Assembly: GCA_002335865.1 (NCBI GenBank)
Contig: DDCY01000015.1
Coordinates: 45,219 to 109,218, forward strand
Length of the DNA: 64,000 nt
From: Saprospiraceae bacterium UBA1994
Lineage (GTDB): Bacteria; Bacteroidota; Bacteroidia; Chitinophagales; Saprospiraceae
Reading direction: 5' to 3'
The position numbers and the translations under genes are program-made. Below the pieces are notes generated by a model. That model had not been told where the DNA came from and did no database searches. It saw nothing but the letters and a program-made list of their open reading frames with translations. Positions 25,387 through 34,307 of this stretch are shown here, piece after piece; positions within the stretch are counted from its first letter, which is position 1, and each line of letters starts with the position of its first letter.

Positions 25387-26733
25387 ATGAAAATCGGTTT
25401 TGTTGCAACATCAATCTTAGGTCTTATAGTCGTGCTAAATGCATGTACTAAAGATCGTATGCCTACCCTTGTAGAACTCGATAATCAACTAGAGAACAGC
25501 ATTCAGGGAAAGTCTCCTAATGGTACACTAGACTTTTATGTGTTACCAAATGAAAATGATCTTCATTTGATTCCGCAGGATCCCAAAAACCCTCTCACAC
25601 CTCAGAAAGTTGAGCTAGGAAAACTGATGTATTATGACACTGGTCTAGGACAAGATCCGATGAAAGAGGCTGGAAGAGGAACATATTCTTGTGCTAGTTG
25701 CCATGTTTCAGAAGCTGGGTTTAGACCAGGAAATTTCCAAGGTATAGCAGATGGAGGTGTTAACTTTGGTATAGGTGGAGAAGATAGAGTGAAGAATACA
25801 TTATACTCTGATGATGAGTTAGATGTGCAAAGTGCACGCCCTTTATCAATGGTAAATGTGGCTTATGTGAGTAATACTTTTTGGAATGGACAATTTGGTG
25901 GCGGCAATGTAAATGAAGGCACTGAAGATGTTTGGGATTTAAGAGATGATACCGAACTTAATCATCTAGGTTTTGAAGGGATAGAAACTCAGAATATGGA
26001 TGGGTTAATAGCACATAGAATCACAATCAATAAAGAACTATTAGATGAGTACGGTTATACATTCCTTTTTGACCAAGTATTTGCAGACGTTCCTGTAGAA
26101 GAGAGATACACCATTGCAACGGCCTCATTAGCATTTTCCGCCTATATACGTACTATATTAGCCAATAGAGCACCATTCCAAGATTGGCTTAAAGGAGATA
26201 GAGAAGCCTTGGGATATGAAGAGAAAAAAGGTGCGATCTTATTCTTTGAGAAAGCACAGTGTATTCAATGTCACTATAACCAAAATCTTGGTTCATCTGA
26301 ATTTCATGCTCTCGGTGTAACTGATATGGATCAGATACCATCTTATAATACTTCACCAGACGATAGACGGAACCTAGGACGTGGTGGATTTACGCTACAG
26401 CCGGAAGACAATTACAGATTTAGAGTGCCTGGCATTTATAATCTTCAAGGAGCTAACTTTTACTTTCATGGTGCAAGTAAGACAAGTATAAGAGATCTTG
26501 TAGAGTATAAAAATGCTGCACAGTCGGAAAATTCTAGAGTCCCTCAAGACTTAATTTCTTCTAAGTTTAAACCTATTGGTCTTACTGAAGAAGAGAAATA
26601 TCATCTTATAGCATTCCTTGAAAATGGATTGCAAGACCCTGATCTTAAACGGTATGTGCCCACTAGTGTGTTATCGGGAAATTGCTTTCCAAATGCAGAC
26701 GAAGCAAGTCAACTTGACCTTGGGTGCAACTAG
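25387..26733 (+). CDS. Di-haem cytochrome c peroxidase / MauG family lipoprotein
   Basis: 448 residues. Lipoprotein signal with lipobox VLNAC (Cys20). Two haem-c sites: CASCH (~102-106) in the GTYSCASCHVSEAGF context, and CIQCH (~292-296). KVELGKLMYYDTGLG and RVPGIYNLQGANFYFHGASKTSIRDLV are family blocks of CCP/MauG. Enzymes of this family reduce H2O2 or modify proteins in the periplasm, taking electrons from small cytochromes c. A perfect inverted repeat lies upstream of the promoter. Whether this is a true peroxidase or a MauG-like oxidase cannot be settled from sequence reading. Confidence 0.9.
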   Translation: MKIGFVATSILGLIVVLNACTKDRMPTLVELDNQLENSIQGKSPNGTLDFYVLPNENDLHLIPQDPKNPLTPQKVELGKLMYYDTGLGQDPMKEAGRGTYSCASCHVSEAGFRPGNFQGIADGGVNFGIGGEDRVKNTLYSDDELDVQSARPLSMVNVAYVSNTFWNGQFGGGNVNEGTEDVWDLRDDTELNHLGFEGIETQNMDGLIAHRITINKELLDEYGYTFLFDQVFADVPVEERYTIATASLAFSAYIRTILANRAPFQDWLKGDREALGYEEKKGAILFFEKAQCIQCHYNQNLGSSEFHALGVTDMDQIPSYNTSPDDRRNLGRGGFTLQPEDNYRFRVPGIYNLQGANFYFHGASKTSIRDLVEYKNAAQSENSRVPQDLISSKFKPIGLTEEEKYHLIAFLENGLQDPDLKRYVPTSVLSGNCFPNADEASQLDLGCN

Positions 26734-26878
26734 ATCTTCTATTTAGTATAAGACCTTTCCCAATGAAGAAACATTAATTTGTTCAATTACTGCAATTGCT
26801 TTCTTAGAATATCCAGTGTAATTGAAGCACAACCCCAAGTCGCACTCCAACTTTAATAGTTATTCAAGCGACATTGAA

Positions 26879-28255
26879 CTACACCTTTACGCCATCTTTA
26901 CTAAGATTAAAACCATCAAAAGTCCCTGAGGTCATCATAAGTAGATTCGTATTTTTATAGTTGACTCCACTCAAGTACTTGACCAATTCATCTTTCTCCG
27001 TGAAGATTTTGAGTTTTGGATGAGCAATCTGCTGCGCTAGCCATTCGTAAGAGATGTCTGGCATATTCTTCATCTTCAAAGTTTGAGGACTATAGTATAA
27101 TACAGCAACATCTGCAGGATCAAAAGCATGTCTATAATGTGGTATAAACTCTTTATTGAGACTACTAAACGTATGCAACTCTAATACGGCAATAAGTGTT
27201 CGCTTAGTCCAATGCATCTTCACCGCTTTTACGGTTGCTTCTACCTTAGATGGAGCATGTGCATAATCTATGAGTACCGCTCTATCCTTCTTATTCTTAA
27301 TGAATTCTAAACGCTTGTCCGCACCTATGAATGAACTCATAGCTCTGAAAAATTGCTTGCCACTCATTCCAAGGTCGTTACATATACGCTGTGCAGCTTT
27401 CATATTCTGATAGTTATGAGAACCAATAAGCTGCATATTATAGTTCGCAGTACCGAGCGATATACTTCTGTCTTCGCCTAATTCTACTTCATTATATGGA
27501 ATACACCGTGATTTTGTATTCTTTTCATTGATCAGCTTTTTAAGGCCAGAATCTTGACCATAGTAGAACACTTTACCTTCTGCAGACATCTCTTTAAGGA
27601 ATTGCCTAAACTGATCTACGTATCCTTCGTAAGTCGGAAATACGTTGATATGATCCCATGCTATGCCTGTAATAACGGCAGTTGTAGCTTTATATAATAG
27701 CATCTTTGGTCTACGGTCTATAGCGCTACTTAGGTATTCATCACCTTCAATAATTATAATAGGAGCATCCGTTAACTTCACCATTCTATCAAAACCAGGT
27801 AATTGAGCACCCACCACATAATCAAAATCCTTATCACAAGATTCTAAAGCATGCGCAATCATAGCAGAAGTGGTAGTTTTACCATGACTTCCAGCAATTA
27901 CAATTCGCTGTTTATCTTTAGATTGCTCATATACAAACTCCGGAAAAGACATAATTCTAAGACTCAATTCTTGCGCTCTGAGTAGTTCTGGATTATCTGC
28001 TTTGGCATGCATTCCTAGTATTACGTAATCGAGATCCTCTGTAATATTATCTGTATACCACCCCATATTAGCCGGCAATATCCCCGCAGCATCTAATCTT
28101 GAAAGTGATGGTTCATAGATTTCATCGTCAGAACCAGTGACTTTATGCCATTTATCACTCATAGCTAACGCTAGGTTATGCATTACTTTACCTCCGATAG
28201 CTATAAAGTGTAACTTTAATGATGTCTTTTTTATTTCTGCCATTATGCTGATCAT
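26879..28255 (-). CDS. mpl: Mpl-like Mur ligase (UDP-MurNAc:tripeptide ligase family)
   Basis: 458 residues (ATG at 28243, giving MAEIKKT, is an equally good start). N-terminal LHFIAIGGKVMHNLALAM, ATP P-loop GSHGKTTTSAMIAHAL (~122-137), the Mur-ligase central block IIEGDEYLSSAIDRRPK and TGIAWDHINVFPT, and the C-terminal DYAHAPSKVEATV. Mpl ligates recycled murein tripeptide (L-Ala-D-Glu-meso-Dap) to UDP-MurNAc. The IAIGG N-terminus and SAIDRRPK block favour Mpl over MurC. Genes of the recycling pathway are not next to it. Confidence 0.88.
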   Translation of the reverse strand: MISIMAEIKKTSLKLHFIAIGGKVMHNLALAMSDKWHKVTGSDDEIYEPSLSRLDAAGILPANMGWYTDNITEDLDYVILGMHAKADNPELLRAQELSLRIMSFPEFVYEQSKDKQRIVIAGSHGKTTTSAMIAHALESCDKDFDYVVGAQLPGFDRMVKLTDAPIIIIEGDEYLSSAIDRRPKMLLYKATTAVITGIAWDHINVFPTYEGYVDQFRQFLKEMSAEGKVFYYGQDSGLKKLINEKNTKSRCIPYNEVELGEDRSISLGTANYNMQLIGSHNYQNMKAAQRICNDLGMSGKQFFRAMSSFIGADKRLEFIKNKKDRAVLIDYAHAPSKVEATVKAVKMHWTKRTLIAVLELHTFSSLNKEFIPHYRHAFDPADVAVLYYSPQTLKMKNMPDISYEWLAQQIAHPKLKIFTEKDELVKYLSGVNYKNTNLLMMTSGTFDGFNLSKDGVKV

Positions 28256-28491
28256 ATCTTCATTTCATGATTTTGACGTAAAACATGAAAATTGTTAGTC
28301 AATTGTTAATTTTGTCACTTGAACTAAGGTAAATGCAATTAATCATACTAAATGCTAATAACGGTCGTTTAGTTTTCTGTACTTTAGCACGATATCATAT
28401 ATGCCTAGTTAGAACAAAAGTCGATATATTTTCTTTAGTATATATTAAGATTTTATATAATTTATAATAGTAACAGAATAAATATAGAAAT

Positions 28492-28638
28492 ATGCAATCC
28501 AAATCAATGAAAAACATACTTAGTGTAGGAGTACTATTCTTAGTAGTTGCCTTCCTTAGCTCATGTAGCAGAGGTGGTGTAGGATGTCCTTATGAACTAA
28601 GTGCAGCTGCAGATGTGATTTTTCATGTCATGAACTAA
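28492..28638 (+). CDS. Small (48-residue) lipoprotein
   Basis: A short gene in the 609-bp gap upstream of ytxJ. It encodes MKNILSVGVLFLVVAFLSSC after a five-residue leader (start M1 or M6), a clean lipoprotein signal with lipobox LSSC (Cys25), then SRGGVGCPYELSAAADVIF and a stop. The Cys-Pro after a Gly-rich linker resembles small lipoproteins of other Bacteroidota of unknown function. It is isolated; nothing convincing is seen in the rest of the gap (28256-28491, 28639-28864). Confidence 0.65.
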   Translation: MQSKSMKNILSVGVLFLVVAFLSSCSRGGVGCPYELSAAADVIFHVMN

Positions 28639-28864
28639 AAGATACTTTTAAGAAGCTTTTATTGCCAATTTAAAAGAATTCCACCCATTTTATTTTTGAC
28701 AGCCTTTTACGTAGGGTCAGCCAGAATTTTTTCAGCTTTAGATTTTCATACGGCGATGAGTAATTCAAATCGTTCATTATCGTTTACTTTTCATAGGTCT
28801 TTTCTAGAATTCTTTTCTAGACCAACCATATTAAATTTATAAACCATTTGTGATTTATTATTAG

Positions 28865-29209
28865 ATGAATTGGAATAACATTCAAACGCAGAAGCAAATC
28901 GAAGATGCCGTAAATGCGTCTTACCAGAAGTATCAAATTATATTTAAACATAGTACTACATGTCCTGTCTCTAGCATGGCTAAGATGAGACTAGAAAGTA
29001 AATGGGATTTAAATCATGTAGATGCTCACTTTCTTGACTTGTTGAGCTACCGATCTATATCTAATTATATAGCTGAATCACTGGAAGTGCATCATGAGTC
29101 ACCACAATTGCTCCTTCTCAAAAATGGTGATGTGATATATGACTCATCACATCTAGACATATCTGTCGACGAAATTAAAGAATCTATAAATTATAGTGAG
29201 CAAGCATAA
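28865..29209 (+). CDS. ytxJ: YtxJ-like monothiol bacilliredoxin
   Basis: 114 residues, thioredoxin fold. The signature KHSTTCPVSSMAKMRLE gives a TCPVS active site with a single Cys, as in YtxJ (BrxC). YtxJ-type proteins remove bacillithiol from S-bacillithiolated proteins, so this suggests bacillithiol use. It overlaps mnmD by 14 bp and is likely translationally coupled with it. No bshA/B/C gene is in the window. Confidence 0.85.
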   Translation: MNWNNIQTQKQIEDAVNASYQKYQIIFKHSTTCPVSSMAKMRLESKWDLNHVDAHFLDLLSYRSISNYIAESLEVHHESPQLLLLKNGDVIYDSSHLDISVDEIKESINYSEQA

Positions 29210-29873
29210 TCAACTGATCACATCAGACGACGGCTCTCATACGCTAATATCAAATCAATTTGGTGTAAGCTACCATTCTTTACATGGAGCAATCCAGGAG
29301 AGCAGAACAGTTTTCCTTGCCGCAGGACTTCATTTCGCTAGGCATAATTTATTGACTGAAATAAAGATATTAGAGATGGGATTTGGGACTGGTCTCAATG
29401 CCTTATTGACTCTAATAGAGGCCGAAAAATACCACTTTCCCATTCAGTTTAATACTTTAGAGGCTTACCCTATAAGTACTCAGCAAGCAGATACTCTGAA
29501 TTATATAGATATTCTAGATTGTTCAAAGTATTCAGATGCATTTCGTTTGATGCACAATACCCTATCAGGTCAAACTCTACAGCTTAGTAAGTATTACTCA
29601 TTTACTAAGCATATCACCAAGATTGAAGACTTTATACCTATTGACAAATATAATTTAGTGTTCTACGATGCATTTGCTCCTACCACACAGCCGGAGCTTT
29701 GGGATGAATTGATGATGAAACGGATATACGACTTATTAGATAATCAAGCTGTATTAGTAAGTTACTGTGCCAAAGGGTCTTTCAAACGAGCACTCAAGGC
29801 AGCAGGATTCATTCTTGAGCCGCTACCGGGGCCTAAGGGTAAACGAGAGATGACAAGAGCGCTGAAAGGTTAA
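29196..29873 (+). CDS. mnmD: tRNA 5-methylaminomethyl-2-thiouridine methyltransferase domain protein MnmD
   Basis: 225 residues with a GTG start inside the ytxJ 3' end. SAM-binding ILEMGFGTGLNALLTL, and the conserved VFYDAFAPTTQPELWDELMM and SYCAKGSFKRALKAAGF blocks identify the MnmD domain (the methyltransferase half of MnmC) as a stand-alone protein. It methylates nm5(s2)U34 to mnm5(s2)U34. MnmA, thiolating the same base, is encoded ~9 kb away. The C half MnmC2 (oxidoreductase) is not fused, as is common in Bacteroidota. Confidence 0.92.
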   Translation: MSKHNQLITSDDGSHTLISNQFGVSYHSLHGAIQESRTVFLAAGLHFARHNLLTEIKILEMGFGTGLNALLTLIEAEKYHFPIQFNTLEAYPISTQQADTLNYIDILDCSKYSDAFRLMHNTLSGQTLQLSKYYSFTKHITKIEDFIPIDKYNLVFYDAFAPTTQPELWDELMMKRIYDLLDNQAVLVSYCAKGSFKRALKAAGFILEPLPGPKGKREMTRALKG

Positions 29874-29902
29874 TACAATCTAAGCTAATAATTAAATAAT
29901 TG

Positions 29903-31159
29903 CTATGCTCTTATAGCATCCACTGGATTCATTTTACTTGCTTGAAAAGCAGGTATAATACCGGCAATTATACCTACTGCAATAGATATCCCAACACCGG
30001 ATGCTGTATTAAATACAGACAATTGCATATCGAAAGGTGTAACCGAACTAAGCAACAATAATGTCAAGTAAACTGTGATAAGACCGATTATACCACCTAT
30101 TATACAAAGTATAACTGACTCTACTAAGAATTCAAGCAAGATTACACTCCCCTTTGCACCCAATGCTTTTTTGATGCCGATTATATTTGTTCTTTCTTTA
30201 ACTGAAACAAACATAATGTTAGCAACACTAAACATACCTACCAGCAAAGCAAAGAAACCAATCCAAAAACCTGCTATATTCAAAACTCTAAATACGCTAT
30301 CAAGCATATCTGTTATCATAGACAACTGATTGATAGAGAAATTATTATCTTCAAATGGTTTAAGCTTTCGTTTAGACCTTATTACTCCTGTTAATTCATC
30401 TTTGAGATCTGGTAGTTTAACACCTTTTTTAGCCTTTACACTGAGACTTCTACCGACATATCGATTATTATCTTTAACATTTACAAACTTCTTTAAGCTA
30501 TTATACCCTATCCAGCAGACCTCATCAAAGTTCATAATATTGACTAAACTCTCTCCTTCTTTCTTGAGGACACCTATTACCTGAAATTTCTGTCCAAACA
30601 ACTTAATTGATTTACCAATAGGCTCTACAGCACCAAAGAGCTCATTAGCCATGACATGACCTAATACGATTTTATTGGCCCCATTATGATATTCTGTTGG
30701 TGTGAAGTACCTACCCTTTTCTATATCTACGTTTTGTATTTTGTTTGATTCAAATGTAGATCCCATTACAAAGGTATTCGTAACACTATTGGATTTGAAT
30801 TTAGCAGTCTTCCCTCCAGTAAAAATAGAGAATGACACCTCATCTGCCAAAATTGACCTTTTCTTGATTCTTTCGTAATCCGAAAAACTTGGATTGGGTC
30901 TTCTAGCATATTTCCACCAATTTTGTCCAGGATCTTCGTTCCAAGGTTGCTTCTCTATGTATAATACATCAGATCCTAATTCATTGAAACTAGATACAAT
31001 ATTATCTTGTAGTGAATCTACTGCTGATTTCACCGCTATTATACAAAATATACCAATGACAATACCAAGTAGAGATAAGAAGGTCCGCATCTTATTCCCC
31101 CTAAGTGACTGCAATGCCTGAACACTGCTCTCGTATATTATCCTAAATGTGGTAATCAT
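29903..31159 (-). CDS. MacB-type ABC transporter permease (FtsX family)
   Basis: 418 residues from ATG 31159; the open frame extends to 31219 but the family starts around MITTFRIIYESSVQALQSLRG. One N-terminal membrane helix (FLSLLGIVIGIFCIIAV), a large MacB periplasmic core domain (~45-280), and three C-terminal helices with the FtsX-type FVSVKERTNIIGIKKALGAK loop and final PVDAIRA. It lacks an ATPase domain, so an ATP-binding partner must come from elsewhere. MacB-like exporters move peptides, lipoproteins or small molecules via mechanotransmission. Confidence 0.87.
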   Translation of the reverse strand: MITTFRIIYESSVQALQSLRGNKMRTFLSLLGIVIGIFCIIAVKSAVDSLQDNIVSSFNELGSDVLYIEKQPWNEDPGQNWWKYARRPNPSFSDYERIKKRSILADEVSFSIFTGGKTAKFKSNSVTNTFVMGSTFESNKIQNVDIEKGRYFTPTEYHNGANKIVLGHVMANELFGAVEPIGKSIKLFGQKFQVIGVLKKEGESLVNIMNFDEVCWIGYNSLKKFVNVKDNNRYVGRSLSVKAKKGVKLPDLKDELTGVIRSKRKLKPFEDNNFSINQLSMITDMLDSVFRVLNIAGFWIGFFALLVGMFSVANIMFVSVKERTNIIGIKKALGAKGSVILLEFLVESVILCIIGGIIGLITVYLTLLLLSSVTPFDMQLSVFNTASGVGISIAVGIIAGIIPAFQASKMNPVDAIRA

Positions 31160-31394
31160 ATAAGTTAGTCGAATTAAACTGATAAATATAAGTCGATCCG
31201 CAAGAAAGTAAGTAACCAATAGATAAAAAGCACAATATGGTCGTCTAAATGATCAAATAATGGTGGCAAGAATTGATAAGATGAACTAGTAATAAAAAAT
31301 AGTGGTTAGTTTATAGGTATCATATGAAGAAGAGCTGTATTTCTGCATCTAAAAATGAGCATCCGATTCATACCGAAATACTAATAAAATAGCC

Positions 31395-31402
31395 TACTTT
31401 TG
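31395..31402 (+). promoter_or_regulatory. -7 promoter element of queA
   Basis: TACTTTTG matches TAnnTTTG, 31 bp upstream of the queA ATG. Confidence 0.5.
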
Positions 31403-31433
31403 CATGCTTGTAAAAACACTATAATACATACTT

Positions 31434-32498
31434 ATGAGGACTAAGCTTTCGCAATTTAAATTTGAACTCCCTGAAGAATTAATCGCGCAATACCCTGCAG
31501 ATGTAAGAGATGAGTCTCGTCTAATGGTAGTGCATAGAGATACGGGTAAGATCGAGCATAAACTGTTTAAAGATATAATAGATTATTTTGAAGAGGATGA
31601 TGCATTAATATTTAACAATACTAAAGTGTTTCCTGCCCGTATGTACGGAATGAAGGAAAAAACTGGCGCAAAGATCGAAGTGTTTTTGTTGAGAGAACTC
31701 AACAAAGAAGCAATGTTATGGGATGTACTCGTAGATCCTGCAAGAAAAATCAGAGTTGGTAACAAGCTATACTTCAATGATGATGAAGGAAATAACATAC
31801 TTGTAGCTGAAGTTGTTGATAATACAACATCTAGAGGAAGAACAATAAGATTCTTTTTCGATGGCACTGATGAAGAGTTTAGGGCTACATTGAGAAAACT
31901 TGGAAGTACTCCACTACCAAAGTATATAGATAGAGAAGTAGAGGCTATCGATGATGAGAGATACCAGACTGTGTACGCTAAGGAAGTAGGAGCCGTAGCT
32001 GCCCCTACCGCTGGATTGCACTTCAGTAAAGAGCTAATGAAAAAACTTGAGATAAAAGGGGTTGAATTTGCTGAAGTTACACTTCATGTAGGATTAGGTA
32101 CATTTAGAAGTATAGATGTAGAAGATTTAAGTAAACACAAGATGGATGCTGAATACTACAAAATCAATCAAAAAGCGGCTGATATTGTAAACAAAGCAAA
32201 AGATAGCAGAAAAAAGGTTTGTGCTGTAGGTACTACCTCTATGCGTACTATAGAATCTTCTGTTGGAGCGACTAGGCACCTAAAAGCATCTGAAGGCTGG
32301 ACTAACAAGTTTATTTTTCCACCATACGAATTCGATATTCCCAACTGCATGATCACTAACTTTCACTTGCCTAAGACAAGTCTGGTTATAATGATTTCAG
32401 CATTTGCTGGACACGACCTTGCTATGGAAGCATACGCCGAAGCAATCAAAGAAAAATACAGATTCTTCAGTTATGGAGACGCAATGCTGATTCTATAA
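31434..32498 (+). CDS. queA: S-adenosylmethionine:tRNA ribosyltransferase-isomerase QueA
   Basis: 354 residues. Begins KLSQFKFELPEELIAQYP with RDESRLMVV, followed by FNNTKVFPARM, AAPTAGLHF, TLHVGLGTFRS and the C-terminal FHLPKTSLVIMISAFAG, all diagnostic of QueA. It transfers and isomerises the ribosyl moiety of SAM onto preQ1 at tRNA position 34 to form epoxyqueuosine. Monocistronic: own promoter element and a perfect terminator directly after. Confidence 0.97.
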   Translation: MRTKLSQFKFELPEELIAQYPADVRDESRLMVVHRDTGKIEHKLFKDIIDYFEEDDALIFNNTKVFPARMYGMKEKTGAKIEVFLLRELNKEAMLWDVLVDPARKIRVGNKLYFNDDEGNNILVAEVVDNTTSRGRTIRFFFDGTDEEFRATLRKLGSTPLPKYIDREVEAIDDERYQTVYAKEVGAVAAPTAGLHFSKELMKKLEIKGVEFAEVTLHVGLGTFRSIDVEDLSKHKMDAEYYKINQKAADIVNKAKDSRKKVCAVGTTSMRTIESSVGATRHLKASEGWTNKFIFPPYEFDIPNCMITNFHLPKTSLVIMISAFAGHDLAMEAYAEAIKEKYRFFSYGDAMLIL

Positions 32499-32521
32499 TA
32501 AGCTGGAAACAGAGAAATTCA

Positions 32522-32555
32522 AAGCCTACTGGAATTATTCAGTAGGCTTTTTTTT
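32522..32555 (+). terminator. Intrinsic terminator of queA
   Basis: AAGCCTACTG (32522-32531) pairs perfectly with CAGTAGGCTT (32540-32549), then a T-run to 32555. Confidence 0.92.
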
Positions 32556-33015
32556 CGTGTAGTGATGAGTGATGAGCTGATTTTAAACCTTTTACATTAA
32601 TTTTATTTTGCGTAGTAATAGTCCGACATCACTTCCAACATTCGAGCTCGAGTTATTAATCTTACATCAATTCAATTGCAAAAAAGCACTAATTATTATG
32701 AAATTATACCTTAACATATTGAAAGGAGCCAGAATTGCCAGTGACATTTTCAATAGTAAATGACGTTAAATAAATGAACTTTCAATAATCAAAAAGATTA
32801 TCATCTTTCACCATATACGCCTTATATAATTGATTAATAACAAGTTACACCACTCTACAAAAATCATCAAATCATATTTATTTATTTATTGAAAATTTAA
32901 TAGCAATAATAGGAACAAAATCATCGCTTAAGACGTAATTGTAATTGAATAGCCTAGAAAAAATAATAAATAATTCAACTCTTAGTCCGCTCAAATAGCA
33001 ATTTTCAAAAGCAGA
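32556..33015. other. Intergenic AT-rich region, no gene supported
   Basis: Long gap between queA and the DUF2795 gene. It contains only short frames, for example one of 21 residues (32698-32763) starting MKLYLNILKGARIASD, with no family signal. A 10-bp inverted repeat CTCAAATAGC (32990-32999) / GCTATTTGAG (33050-33059) flanks the promoter of the next gene. Confidence 0.5.
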
Positions 33016-33046
33016 TTTGGGGGAAACATATTTTTTGATATTTTTG
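33016..33046 (+). promoter_or_regulatory. Bacteroidota promoter of the DUF2795 gene
   Basis: TTTG (33016-33019), 19-bp spacer, then TATTTTTG (33039-33046), an exact match to the -33/-7 consensus with correct spacing. The predicted leader is ~65 nt. It lies between the arms of the inverted repeat described for the neighbouring gap. Confidence 0.75.
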
Positions 33047-33115
33047 TAGGCTATTTGAGGGCATAAAATTTTATATGTACACAAGTTTTTAAACAATCAA
33101 ATTCAATTATAACGT

Positions 33116-33337
33116 ATGTATTGGACTTTAGAATTAGCGCATAAATTAGAAGATGCGCCTTGGCCGGCAACCAGAGATGAGCTTATCGATTACGCAGTAA
33201 GATCTGGTACACCATTAGAGGTTATGGAAAACCTTCAGGCCCTAGAGGATGAAGGTGAGATATACGAAACCATGGAAGACATTTGGCCAGACTACCCACG
33301 AAAAGATGATTTTCTCTTTAATGAAGATGAATATTAA
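33116..33337 (+). CDS. DUF2795 family small protein
   Basis: 73 residues, strongly acidic. MYWTLELAHKLEDAPWPATRDELIDYAVRSG followed by PLEVMENLQALEDEGEIY and a conserved acidic tail (DIWPDYP, FNEDEY) match DUF2795 proteins, which are small and near-invariant in this phylum but functionally undefined. The protein looks like a compact helical unit with a charged tail. It has the best promoter and a very strong terminator in the window, so it is probably a well-expressed single gene. Confidence 0.88.
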   Translation: MYWTLELAHKLEDAPWPATRDELIDYAVRSGTPLEVMENLQALEDEGEIYETMEDIWPDYPRKDDFLFNEDEY

Positions 33338-33359
33338 AAATCGGTGACCAATAATTACT

Positions 33360-33395
33360 AAGAGCTCTATTCAAAATGTGAATAGAGCTCTTTTT
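33360..33395 (+). terminator. Intrinsic terminator of the DUF2795 gene
   Basis: AAGAGCTCTATTC (33360-33372) pairs perfectly over 13 bp with GAATAGAGCTCTT (33380-33392), followed by T5. Confidence 0.92.
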
Positions 33396-33440
33396 ATGTA
33401 TGAAGGATTATGATATTTGCCTTTGAGCCTCTCAGACAAC

Positions 33441-33484
33441 ACCCATTGTCGATGGGCTTCACCCATCGCTAAAGAGTGTACTCT
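33441..33484. other. Cluster of competing hairpins upstream of cmk
   Basis: ACCCAT, CGATGGG (33450-33456) and CCCATCG (33462-33468) can pair in two mutually exclusive ways; AGAGT-GT-ACTCT (33473-33484) follows. The cluster lies ~105 bp before the cmk start, GC-richer than its surroundings. Confidence 0.4.
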
Positions 33485-33590
33485 CCTTATGACCTTCCAG
33501 ATATGGATAGGGTTTTTTAGTTTTGGAATCTGATCGATCTTTCAGATATTTTGTAGATATTTATCTCAACAAACAAGCCGAATCAAATTA

Positions 33591-34283
33591 ATGATTAAAA
33601 TAGTAGATAGTGTAGTTGCAATAGATGGATTTTCGTCTTGTGGGAAGTCTACATTAGCTAAGGAACTAGCAAAAGAGCTTGGATATAGGTTTATTGATTC
33701 TGGTGCTATGTATAGAGCTTGTACCTTATATTTTCTAGACAACGGTGTAGATATAAATGATATTGATGCTGTAACTGCAGCACTCAACTTTATCCACATT
33801 GAATTTCAAAATATACATGGTTATAATGCCACTATACTTAATGGAAAAAATATTACGTCGGAAATAAAATCACTTAGAGTAGCAAATCAGGTTAGCGAGG
33901 TAGCAACTATCAAGGTCGTACGTGAGCAAATGGTAAAGTTACAACAAGATATGGGCAAGCAAAAACGAATAGTCATGGATGGACGCGACATAGGATCTGT
34001 GGTATTTCCAAAAGCGCAACATAAGTTCTTCATCATAGCAGATGTGGATATAAGAGTTCAGCGAAGACATAATGAACTCACTACTAAAGGGAAAACGGTA
34101 TCTGTACAGGATGTCAAGAAAAATCTTGAGCATCGCGACCACATAGACTCCACTCGCAAAGAAAGTCCCTTGACTCGGACACCGAGTCATATACTCATAG
34201 ATAATTCATATCTCACTAGAGGAGAGCAACTTATGGTAGCTCTTAAGCATATAAAAGCAAAAGACAGAACTCTAGTTGCATAA
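33591..34283 (+). CDS. cmk: Cytidylate kinase
   Basis: 230 residues. P-loop DGFSSCGKSTLAKELA (12-27), FIDSGAMYRACTLY, the CMP-binding QVSEVATIKVVREQM and MDGRDIGSVVFP, and the lid RRHNELT are all typical of Cmk, which phosphorylates CMP and dCMP. The P-loop Cys in place of the usual Gly/Ser is common in this phylum (SSCGKST). It converges with the DASH photolyase gene. Confidence 0.95.
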   Translation: MIKIVDSVVAIDGFSSCGKSTLAKELAKELGYRFIDSGAMYRACTLYFLDNGVDINDIDAVTAALNFIHIEFQNIHGYNATILNGKNITSEIKSLRVANQVSEVATIKVVREQMVKLQQDMGKQKRIVMDGRDIGSVVFPKAQHKFFIIADVDIRVQRRHNELTTKGKTVSVQDVKKNLEHRDHIDSTRKESPLTRTPSHILIDNSYLTRGEQLMVALKHIKAKDRTLVA

Positions 34284-34307
34284 TTATATCAATAATTGAC
34301 ACATCTA

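Noticed and set aside
32698..32763. 21-residue frame MKLYLNILKGARIASD...
   Set aside because: Too short and without any signal, promoter or conservation evidence.
32878..33096. Minus-strand 72-residue frame in the queA-DUF2795 gap
   Set aside because: It crosses the consensus promoter of the DUF2795 gene and shows no conserved pattern.
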